Assembly (NCBI RefSeq): GCF_003851685.1
Contig: NZ_CP027727.1
Coordinates: forward strand, 5,933,146-5,997,145
Length of the DNA: 64,000 bases
Direction of reading: 5' to 3'
Source of the DNA: Pseudomonas sp. R5-89-07
Lineage (GTDB): Bacteria > Pseudomonadota > Gammaproteobacteria > Pseudomonadales > Pseudomonadaceae
Positions 57,042 through 64,000 of the stretch are shown here, piece by piece (within the stretch, counting starts at the first letter, position 1; each line of letters opens with the position of its first letter). Below the pieces are notes generated by a model that was not told the origin of the DNA, made no database searches, and saw nothing but the letters and a program-made list of their open reading frames with translations. The position numbers and the translations under genes are program-made.

Positions 57042-59474
57042 ATGTGCCTTCCCCCCAAGCTACGCCAGCGACTCTCCTGCCATGCCATCAGCTACGCATT
57101 GCTGCTCACCGCCACGGGCGGCGCGTTGTTGTCCCCAACTGCCGTGGCTGCCAGCGCGACGCAACACTACGCTATCGCTGCCGGCCCACTGGACAGTGCG
57201 TTAAGCCAGTTCGCCGCCAGGGCCAATGTGATTCTGTCCTTCTCGCCCCAGCAGACTTCGCGCCTGACCACGCCCGGATTGGAAGGCGATTACTCGGTGG
57301 ATCAAGGTTTCGCGCTGTTACTGCAAAATTCCGGCTTGCAGACAGTCGCCCAGGCCCCCGGCAGCTATGGATTGCAAGCCGTGCCCACAGGGCAGCTCAC
57401 CCTTGCACCGACAACCGTGAGTGGCTATCAACAGGATGGATTCAGTCAGGACAGTGTTGGGGACGTAGGCTACAAGGCGCAGAACAGCCGCATCGGTACC
57501 AAGACCAGCACGCCGCTGTCAGAGACGCCTCGTTCGGTATCGGTGGTGACCGAGCAGCGTATCAAGGACCAGAAATCGCAGACACTGACCGAAGTACTGG
57601 GTTACGTACCCGGCATTTTCGCACCGCCCTTTGCCGCAGGCGACGGGCTGGCGGGCGATCTGTTTTTCATTCGAGGCTTCAACGCTACGGACTACGGCTA
57701 CGGCCTGCTCAGAGACGGACTACGTGTGCAAGGCAATCGATACGACACCACCAGTGAGCCGTATGGCCTGGAGCGCGTCGAAGTGTTCCGCGGTCCGTCG
57801 TCGCTGCTCTACGGTGAAAACGCCCCGGGCGGTCTGGTCAACCTGGTCAGCAAACACCCAACCGCCAATCCACAGGGCGAGGTGCAATTGGGGTATGGCT
57901 CGAACAACCGACGCCAGGTGGGTGTGGATATCTCCGGGCCGCTCAATGACAGCGACAATATCCTTGGCCGCCTGGTAATGCTTGGCCGCAAATCCGATAC
58001 ACAGACCGACCACGTACCGGATGATCGCGTTTACATCGCGCCTTCCCTCACCCTCAATTTCGACGACTACAACACCCTGACCCTGTTGGCCAACTACCAA
58101 AAGGACCACACCAACCTGGAGCTTGGCCTGCCGGCTGCAGGCACTCTGCTCAGCAATCCCAACGGCAAACTGTCCAAGCACACCATGCTCGGCGATCCGG
58201 ATTGGAATACGTTCGAGCGCGAATCCTGGAGCACCGGCTACGAGTTCAGCCACAGCTTCAACGACGATTGGCAGTTCCGCCAGAATTCGCGATACATGCA
58301 GTCACGCATCAACCGCCATGAGACCTGGCCGGGTGCGCTGAATAACCGCGGCTTTGGCACTCAACTGAACATGACTGCCTACGATCGCTACAACAAGTCT
58401 ATGGTCTATTCCCTGGATAACCAGCTCGAAGGCAAATTCCAGGTCGGTGGCCTGGAAAACACAGTGCTGTTCGGCGCCAGCTACGACCGCACCTCGTTCA
58501 ACCAGGACTGGGATGCCGGCTTCGCCGGTACCATCAATGTGTATAACCCGGTGTACCTGCGGGACCCGCTCACGCCAATCGCTGTGCAGAACACCTTGCT
58601 TGAGCAGCAGATGGAAGGCGTGTATGCCCAGATCCAGAGCAAATACGACCATTGGCTGTTCCTGCTCGGTGGGCGGCAGGACTGGGTGGACAGCGATTTT
58701 CGCGACAAGGTGAACAAGGCCAGCGACATCAGCACCAACGACCGCAAGTTCACCTACCAGGGCGGCGTGATGTACCAGTTCGACAACGGCGTGACGCCGT
58801 ATGTCAGCTATTCCACCGCGTTCGTGCCGGTGCAGCAGATTTCCAACGCCGGCTCCCCATTGAAGCCGATTACCAGCAGCCAATATGAAGTGGGTGTGAA
58901 GTACGAGCCAATCGGCTGGGACACGGCCATGACACTGTCGGTGTACGACCTGCGCAAACAGGACGATACCTATCTGGATGCCACCACCAACAGCTATCGC
59001 CAGGTAGGTGAGAGTCGGGCCAAAGGCGTGGAAGTGGAAGTGAACAGCAACCTGACGCCGAACCTGAACGTGACGGCGGCCTACACCTACACCGACGCAC
59101 GCATTACCAAGGATTCTGCCACCTCTCTGGTAGAAGGCCACCAGATGACCGGCGTTCCCCGCAACCAGGCTTCCGTGTGGAGCAAGTATCGCTTCCTCGA
59201 CGGCCAACTCAAGGGGTTGTCCGTGGGCGGCGGCGTACGTTATTTCGACAGCACCTTCTCCTATACGGCGCCTACGCTGTACGGGAAGTTGGATGCGGGG
59301 AGTGTCACGTTGGTAGACGCCTCGGTGGGCTATCAGATCGACCCGCACTGGTCAGTGGATGTGAACGCCAAGAACCTGTTCGACAAGGAATATGTGGCCG
59401 GTTGCAACGACGCCGGGCGCTGCTACTGGGGTGACAGCCGTACCTTGTTGGGTACGGTGTCCTACAACTGGTAA
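57042..59474 (+). CDS. TonB-dependent siderophore receptor with STN signalling domain (FoxA/FhuA-like)
   Basis: An 810-residue outer-membrane receptor. The ATG at 57042 gives MCLPPKLRQRLSC, a basic start and hydrophobic signal peptide ending near AVAASA. An STN domain follows (LDSALSQFAARANVILSFSP), then the plug (TPLSETPRSVSVVTEQRI, FIRGFNATDYGYGLLRDGLR) and a 22-strand barrel ending in an aromatic residue (LLGTVSYNW). The C-terminal YVAGCNDAGRCYWGD loop resembles FoxA/FhuA-type hydroxamate siderophore receptors. The STN domain plus adjacent sigma and FecR genes makes it self-inducing. The siderophore is unknown. Confidence 0.92.
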   Translation: MCLPPKLRQRLSCHAISYALLLTATGGALLSPTAVAASATQHYAIAAGPLDSALSQFAARANVILSFSPQQTSRLTTPGLEGDYSVDQGFALLLQNSGLQTVAQAPGSYGLQAVPTGQLTLAPTTVSGYQQDGFSQDSVGDVGYKAQNSRIGTKTSTPLSETPRSVSVVTEQRIKDQKSQTLTEVLGYVPGIFAPPFAAGDGLAGDLFFIRGFNATDYGYGLLRDGLRVQGNRYDTTSEPYGLERVEVFRGPSSLLYGENAPGGLVNLVSKHPTANPQGEVQLGYGSNNRRQVGVDISGPLNDSDNILGRLVMLGRKSDTQTDHVPDDRVYIAPSLTLNFDDYNTLTLLANYQKDHTNLELGLPAAGTLLSNPNGKLSKHTMLGDPDWNTFERESWSTGYEFSHSFNDDWQFRQNSRYMQSRINRHETWPGALNNRGFGTQLNMTAYDRYNKSMVYSLDNQLEGKFQVGGLENTVLFGASYDRTSFNQDWDAGFAGTINVYNPVYLRDPLTPIAVQNTLLEQQMEGVYAQIQSKYDHWLFLLGGRQDWVDSDFRDKVNKASDISTNDRKFTYQGGVMYQFDNGVTPYVSYSTAFVPVQQISNAGSPLKPITSSQYEVGVKYEPIGWDTAMTLSVYDLRKQDDTYLDATTNSYRQVGESRAKGVEVEVNSNLTPNLNVTAAYTYTDARITKDSATSLVEGHQMTGVPRNQASVWSKYRFLDGQLKGLSVGGGVRYFDSTFSYTAPTLYGKLDAGSVTLVDASVGYQIDPHWSVDVNAKNLFDKEYVAGCNDAGRCYWGDSRTLLGTVSYNW

Positions 59475-59486
59475 CGAAAAGCCTGG

Positions 59487-60857
59487 CTATTTGCCGATGC
59501 AGAAGCTGGAAAAGATTCGTCCCAACAGATCATCGGAGCTGAAGGCACCGGTAATCTCACCCAGCAGCTGCTGCGCCTGACGCAAGTCTTCGGCCAGCAG
59601 CTCCCCTGCCCCCGCCAGGGTCAGCTGTGCCCGCCCGTGCTCCAATGCTGCGCTGGCATGGCGAAGCGCCTCCAGATGCCTGCGACGCGCACTGAAGCTG
59701 CTTTCCGAGGTCTGCTCATAGCCCATACAGGCCTTGAGATGGTCACGTAGCAACTCCAGGCCATCCCCTGCCGACTTGGCACTGAGGCTGATAGTCACAT
59801 GGCCATCCTCGCTGGTTTCCATAGCGATGGCTTCACCTGTGAGGTCGGCCTTGTTACGGATCAAGGTGACTTTGGCCGGGTCTGGCCGTTGTTCGAGGAA
59901 TTCCGGCCACAATGCGAAAGGATCCACAGCCTCGGGGGCCGTTGCATCCACCACCAATAACACCCGATCTGCTTCGCCGATGGCTTTGAGTGCACGTTCC
60001 ACGCCGATCTTTTCCACCTGGTCGTCGGTATCGCGCAAACCCGCCGTATCAACCACGTGCAACGGCATGCCATCGATGTGAATGTGTTCGCGCAGGATAT
60101 CGCGGGTGGTACCGGCGATTTCGGTAACGATAGCCGCTTCACGCCCAGCCAAAGCATTAAGCAGGCTGGATTTTCCGGCGTTGGGGCGGCCGGCAATCAC
60201 CACGGTCATGCCGTCACGCAGCAATGCGCCCTGCCCGGCTTCACGCAGCACTGTGGATAACTCCTCGCGGACTTTATCCAGCATTGCCAGGACGTGGCCA
60301 TCGGCCAAGAAGTCGATTTCCTCTTCCGGGAAATCAATGGCCGCCTCGACGTAGATGCGCAAGCTGATCAACTGCTCGGTCAAGTTATGCACACGCAAGG
60401 AAAAAGCCCCCTGCAAAGAACGCAATGCGTTGCGCGCAGCTTGTGCAGAACTGGCCTCGATCAGGTCGGCAATGGCTTCGGCCTGGGCCAGGTCGAGCTT
60501 GTCGTTGAGGAATGCCCGCTCGCTGAATTCACCCGGCCGGGCCAGGCGGCAGCCCAACTTCAGGCAACGCTGCAGCAGCATATCCAGCACCACCGGGCCA
60601 CCGTGGCCCTGCAGTTCCAGCACATCTTCGCCAGTGAAAGAGTTGGGGCCCGGGAAGTACAGAGCCAGGCCTTCATCCAACACACTGTCATCGGCGTCCA
60701 GAAAGGCGCCGTAATGGGCAAACCGGGGCTTGAGTTCACGCCCGCTGATCGCCTTGGCGGCCACGCTCGCGAGCGGCCCGGAAATTCGAACGATACCCAC
60801 GCCACCACGACCTTGAGCGGTGGCGACAGCAGCGATGGTTTCACGAGGAGCGCTCAT
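59487..60857 (-). CDS. mnmE: tRNA modification GTPase MnmE
   Basis: A 456-residue protein. The N-terminal formyl-THF-binding domain starts [27 protein letters not shown]; the G domain has [14 protein letters not shown] and [10 protein letters not shown]; the protein ends in SSFCIGK with the catalytic Cys of the CxGK motif. It partners MnmG. The stop is 12 bases from the end of the TonB receptor gene, which is convergent. Confidence 0.97.
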   Translation of the reverse strand: MSAPRETIAAVATAQGRGGVGIVRISGPLASVAAKAISGRELKPRFAHYGAFLDADDSVLDEGLALYFPGPNSFTGEDVLELQGHGGPVVLDMLLQRCLKLGCRLARPGEFSERAFLNDKLDLAQAEAIADLIEASSAQAARNALRSLQGAFSLRVHNLTEQLISLRIYVEAAIDFPEEEIDFLADGHVLAMLDKVREELSTVLREAGQGALLRDGMTVVIAGRPNAGKSSLLNALAGREAAIVTEIAGTTRDILREHIHIDGMPLHVVDTAGLRDTDDQVEKIGVERALKAIGEADRVLLVVDATAPEAVDPFALWPEFLEQRPDPAKVTLIRNKADLTGEAIAMETSEDGHVTISLSAKSAGDGLELLRDHLKACMGYEQTSESSFSARRRHLEALRHASAALEHGRAQLTLAGAGELLAEDLRQAQQLLGEITGAFSSDDLLGRIFSSFCIGK

Positions 60858-60892
60858 CAGCAGGTTCCAGAATTAAAGTGTCGGAAAGCAAA

Positions 60893-60911
60893 ACGCCCCA
60901 CTAGGGGGCGT
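60893..60911 (-). terminator. Terminator of the rpmH-rnpA-yidD-yidC unit
   Basis: ACGCCCC (60893-60899) pairs with GGGGCGT (60905-60911), and the minus strand continues with TTTTGCTTT, so it ends transcription coming from yidC. Confidence 0.8.
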
Positions 60912-60936
60912 CTTGAGTGGTTATCCACAGAGTAAA

Positions 60937-62619
60937 TTACGCCTCGGCTTTTTTGGTGGCCGCTTCGATTTTACGTGTGATGTACCACTGTTGGGAGATC
61001 GACAACACGTTGTTGACTACCCAGTACAGCACCAGGCCCGCTGGGAACCACAGGAAGAAGAAGGTGAAGATGATTGGCATCATTTTCATTACCTTGGCCT
61101 GCATCGGATCCGGCGGAGTCGGGTTCAGGCGCTGCTGGATAAACATGGTCGCGCCCATGATGATCGGCAGAATAAAGAACGGGTCTTTGATCGACAGGTC
61201 AGTTATCCACAGCATGAACGGCGCCTGGCGCATTTCCACGCTTTCCAGGAGTACCCAGTAAAGCGACAGGAATACCGGCATCTGCACCAGAATCGGCAAG
61301 CAACCACCCAACGGGTTGATCTTCTCTTTCTTGTACAGCTCCATCATGGCCTGCGACATTTTCTGCCGATCGTCACCATGTTGCTCTTTCAGCGCAGCCA
61401 GTTTCGGCGCCACGGCACGCATGCGCGCCATCGACTTGTAGCTGGCGGCCGACAGTGGGAAGAAGATCCCCTTGATCAGCATGGTCAGGAAGATGATCGA
61501 GAAGCCCCAGTTACCCACAATGCTGTGGATATGTTGCAGCAACCAGAAAATCGGCTGGGCAATGAACCACAGGAAGCCGTAATCCACAGTCAGTTCCAGA
61601 CCTGGGGACAACTCCTTCAGCACGGCCTGGCTTTTCGGGCCGGCGTACAGGGTAGCGCTGGTTTCAGCCTTGGCACCTGGTGCGACGGTCAGCGCCGGGC
61701 CAGTAAAACCAATGATGTAGTTGCCCTGGCTGTCCTTGCGGGTTTGAACCAGGTTCGCGTCACCCTTGTTCGGGATCCATGCGGTCACGAAGTAGTGCTG
61801 CAGCCAGGCTACCCAGCCACCTTGAACCGTTTCCTTCAGCGCGCCCTTGTCGATGTCTTTCATCGACACTTTTTTGTACGGCTCGTTACTTGTCCACAGG
61901 GCGGCGCCCAGGTAAGTCGCGGTGCCGGTGGCAGTGCTGGAGGAAGGATCGGAGCTGGCGTCACGCTTGAGCTGGGCAAACAGGTTGCCGCTCCAGGCTT
62001 TATCGCTGGTGTTGTCGACCAGGTAAGTGACCTTCAAATCGTACAAACCACGGGTGAAGCTGAAACGCTTGATGTAATTGACGCCGTCGAGGCTGAATTT
62101 CAGGTCGACGTTCAACTGGTTCTGGCCATCAGCCAGTTGATAAGTCTTCTGCTCGGTCGAATAAATCGGACGACCGGTAGCACGTGCATCCGGACCATTG
62201 GTGCCGGTCAGGCCGCTTTGTGCCAGATAAGTACGCTCACCACCGTTATCGAACAGCTGGAACGGAACATCCGGGTGGTCTTGGCGACGTGGATAAAGCG
62301 GCAGCTTCAGCTGCGCAATATCACCACCCTGCGGGTCGATAGCCAGGTCGAGCACATCCGTTTTCACGTGGATGAGGTCTTTGTTGGTGACCACTGGCGT
62401 TTCTAACGGGGCACTTGTCTCGCCATTCGCGCTGGGAACATCGGCACTCGCGGACGCATTGTTACCCAGCGGGGTGTCCGGAATAGCCGGCGCAGCCTGA
62501 TTGGTAGCAACATTCTGAGTCGGCAGGGCAGCCTGGCCGTAGTCTTGGTTCCATTTCAGGACCATGACGTAGGACACGATTGCCAGGGCGACGATCAGGA
62601 TCGTGCGTTTAATATCCAT
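60937..62619 (-). CDS. yidC: Membrane protein insertase YidC
   Basis: A 560-residue inner-membrane insertase. The first helix (TILIVALAIVSYVMVL) is followed by a large periplasmic beta domain and then the five-helix core starting near NWGFSIIFLTMLIKGIFFPLSAASYKSMARM, with the hydrophilic groove Arg in that region. The C terminus ends in a basic tail (YITRKIEAATKKAEA). It inserts proteins with or without SecYEG, including ATP synthase subunit c encoded nearby. Confidence 0.97.
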   Translation of the reverse strand: MDIKRTILIVALAIVSYVMVLKWNQDYGQAALPTQNVATNQAAPAIPDTPLGNNASASADVPSANGETSAPLETPVVTNKDLIHVKTDVLDLAIDPQGGDIAQLKLPLYPRRQDHPDVPFQLFDNGGERTYLAQSGLTGTNGPDARATGRPIYSTEQKTYQLADGQNQLNVDLKFSLDGVNYIKRFSFTRGLYDLKVTYLVDNTSDKAWSGNLFAQLKRDASSDPSSSTATGTATYLGAALWTSNEPYKKVSMKDIDKGALKETVQGGWVAWLQHYFVTAWIPNKGDANLVQTRKDSQGNYIIGFTGPALTVAPGAKAETSATLYAGPKSQAVLKELSPGLELTVDYGFLWFIAQPIFWLLQHIHSIVGNWGFSIIFLTMLIKGIFFPLSAASYKSMARMRAVAPKLAALKEQHGDDRQKMSQAMMELYKKEKINPLGGCLPILVQMPVFLSLYWVLLESVEMRQAPFMLWITDLSIKDPFFILPIIMGATMFIQQRLNPTPPDPMQAKVMKMMPIIFTFFFLWFPAGLVLYWVVNNVLSISQQWYITRKIEAATKKAEA

Positions 62620-62621
62620 GA

Positions 62622-62867
62622 TTACTCGGCCATCGAAGAAGAACGGGAGGTAGGGATAGGCGGAACCGGGTCATAACCACCGGGATTCCACGGATGACAG
62701 CGACCTAAACGACGAAAGGTCAGCCAGCCACCGCGCAGAAGACCATGATTTTCTATGGCCTCTAACGCGTAGCAGGAACAACTGGGGTAGAAGCGACAGT
62801 GGCTGGCCATCAGGGGACTAATGGCATAGCGATAAAACTGGATCGGAACGAGGGCCAGTTTACGCAT
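62622..62867 (-). CDS. yidD: Membrane protein insertion efficiency factor YidD
   Basis: An 81-residue protein with the family pattern [31 protein letters not shown], containing the conserved Cys residues, and GGYDPVPP near the C terminus. It sits between rnpA (8-base overlap) and yidC (2 bases), the standard order. Confidence 0.95.
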   Translation of the reverse strand: MRKLALVPIQFYRYAISPLMASHCRFYPSCSCYALEAIENHGLLRGGWLTFRRLGRCHPWNPGGYDPVPPIPTSRSSSMAE

Positions 62868-63267
62868 CGGTACTGTCTACCCCTACAGTTTCGGTGCTGA
62901 CTGCTGGTGCTGGTTTGTGGGTACGCGCCAGACGTTTCCAGAGCTTGCCGAAATGCTGAATCAATTCGGGGTTTTCTACATCCCCCAAGCCTTTGCGCGC
63001 GACGATAACAATATCCCAACCAACCAGAGTCTCCTGGTGGAGGCGAAACGATTCGCGCATCAGACGCTTGAGGCGATTGCGCTCAACGGAGAGCTTTACG
63101 CTCTTCTTGCCGATCACCAACCCGAGACGGGGGTGATCAAGATCGTTGTTACGCGCAAGGAGCAGGAGATTTTTCCCCGGAACCTTGCCGGTGGGGGAGT
63201 CAAAGACTGCCTTGAAATGCCGGGGGGTTAGCAGACGCTTTTCCCGACTGAAGTCCTGACTCACCAC
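62860..63267 (-). CDS. rnpA: Ribonuclease P protein component
   Basis: A 135-residue basic protein that assists the RNase P RNA in tRNA 5' processing. The start is a GTG at 63267 ([22 protein letters not shown]); the longer frame to 63360 overlaps rpmH out of phase and is not real. The RNA-contact motif is [15 protein letters not shown] (RNRxKR). It is 13 bases after rpmH. Confidence 0.95.
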   Translation of the reverse strand: MVSQDFSREKRLLTPRHFKAVFDSPTGKVPGKNLLLLARNNDLDHPRLGLVIGKKSVKLSVERNRLKRLMRESFRLHQETLVGWDIVIVARKGLGDVENPELIQHFGKLWKRLARTHKPAPAVSTETVGVDSTDA

Positions 63268-63280
63268 CAGTACCGGATTA

Positions 63281-63415
63281 TCAAACTGCCAGACGCGCAC
63301 GACCTTTGGCGCGGCGACGCGACAGGACAGCACGGCCGTTCTTGGTAGCCATGCGAGCACGGAAGCCGTGAGTACGGGCGCGTTTGATGGTGCTTGGTTG
63401 GAAAGTACGTTTCAT
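63281..63415 (-). CDS. rpmH: 50S ribosomal protein L34
   Basis: A 44-residue gene read directly from the sequence. It starts [20 protein letters not shown] (ATG 63415), continues [20 protein letters not shown] and ends LAV with TGA at 63281-63283. This is a canonical L34. It opens the rpmH-rnpA-yidD-yidC operon, divergent from the dnaA gene expected beyond the window. Confidence 0.97.
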   Translation of the reverse strand: MKRTFQPSTIKRARTHGFRARMATKNGRAVLSRRRAKGRARLAV

Positions 63416-64000
63416 GGCGTTGTTACCTGGTTCGTCCACAACGGGCCGGAATGGCCCCCGTTTTAAGAGACCGGCGATTCTAGAGAAAGCAAGCCTCTAG
63501 GTCAATTTCCAACCAGCTTTTCCTTTAATTAGATCTCTTGAGGCCACGCTGCCCTTTTCTACTCGCTTGCCGTTCAGAGCAATGCCATAGATATAAAAAT
63601 AAAGAAGGAAGGTATTTAAAGCTTTTCTGTAAAGCTTATAAAAGCTAGAGAGCCGTTCATCTGTGGATAACTGCCTTCAGGCCATATACTTCAAGCTGTA
63701 CAGAGGATGACAACACGGGGGAGAAACGGTGCTCTGCCTGTGCTGCGCTGTCGGATAAGCTGTGTGTGGAATGGGTTGTTATCCACAGGCCAGTTACCCA
63801 CAGACTTTCGACCCTACTTGTGCAACGAGCTTAGGAGTGGTTATCCACAGAGCTTATCCACCGACCACTGGTCGTCTTTTTTTGGGTTAAGACGTTGATT
63901 TTGGCTGGTCTGTGAGCAAGCTACATGTGGATAAGTGGGCGGCTGGCCGCTACAATGGCGGCTGTTTTTGCCTCACCGGCTTTCAACTTAGGGGATATCC
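63416..64000. promoter_or_regulatory. Origin-like region (oriC) with DnaA boxes between rpmH and the expected dnaA
   Basis: About 585 bases without a gene. Exact DnaA boxes TTATCCACA/TGTGGATAA lie at 63662-63670, 63779-63787, 63841-63849 and 63926-63934, with near matches at 63794-63802 and 63854-63862. AT-rich DNA at 63580-63655 could be the unwinding element. The rpmH promoter must lie near 63420-63500. In Pseudomonas this rpmH-dnaA interval is the chromosomal origin; dnaA itself is not within the window. Confidence 0.85.

Noticed and set aside
60913..62406. 497-codon open frame opposite yidC
   Set aside because: Shadow of yidC; composition rich in His/Gln as expected from reverse reading.
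63268..63360. Longer rnpA frame beginning at 63360
   Set aside because: It lies out of phase inside rpmH; the conserved RnpA start [11 protein letters not shown] is at 63267.

Overview
The window is chromosomal DNA from a Pseudomonas, most likely of the P. fluorescens group. The evidence is the oriC-proximal order rpmH-rnpA-yidD-yidC-mnmE-mnmG-rsmG-parA-parB-atpIBEFHAGDC-glmU-glmR-glmS (all on the minus strand), the high GC content, Pseudomonas-type REP palindromes (near 3.6, 9.36 and 41.9 kb) and TTATCCACA DnaA boxes near the right edge. The last ~600 bases look like the rpmH-dnaA origin region.

Layout. 1-3.5 kb: a membrane lipid cluster resembling E. coli ynbBCD (methyltransferase tail, PAP2/dual-specificity phosphatase, small membrane protein, acyltransferase, CdsA-like cytidylyltransferase). 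3.8-9.2 kb: a small-acid cluster (fluoroacetate-dehalogenase-like hydrolase, DctA, DmlR-type LysR regulator, and a LeuC/LeuD-like hydro-lyase pair on the other strand). 9.4-9.8 kb: a small conserved protein and the original glmS terminator. 9.82-39.14 kb: a 29.3-kb Tn7-like transposon in attTn7, downstream of glmS. 39.16-64 kb: the housekeeping block from glmS to the origin, interrupted between mnmG and mnmE by a FecI/FecR/TonB-receptor iron-uptake cassette.

The transposon is the main accessory feature. Both termini read TGATCCTAC followed within a few bases by AATAAAGTCTGTCGG. Three spaced copies of the latter lie at the left end and two close-packed copies at the right end, and CTTTT flanks both sides as a probable 5-bp target duplication. 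It encodes TnsA, TnsB and TnsC (overlapping genes), a divergent TnsD-like protein, and a second, shorter TniQ-family protein beside the right end, in the same direction as glmS. No TnsE was seen.

Left-side cargo looks like defence or conflict genes: an RHH/HTH-like regulator with a nested palindromic operator candidate, a zinc-ribbon plus HEPN-type (Rx4H) protein, a Gabija-like pair (OLD nuclease plus UvrD-like helicase), a protein with a PD-(D/E)XK motif and predicted winged-helix start, and a broken sirtuin gene. Right-side cargo (26.9-36.7 kb) looks like a self-contained amide/amine catabolic island: AraC regulator, dimethylformamidase-like small and large subunits, amino acid/amine permease, aminoaldehyde dehydrogenase and dCache chemoreceptor. 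An SDR gene fragment and an orphan HipB-like regulator follow. The tns genes therefore sit in the middle of the element rather than at one end.
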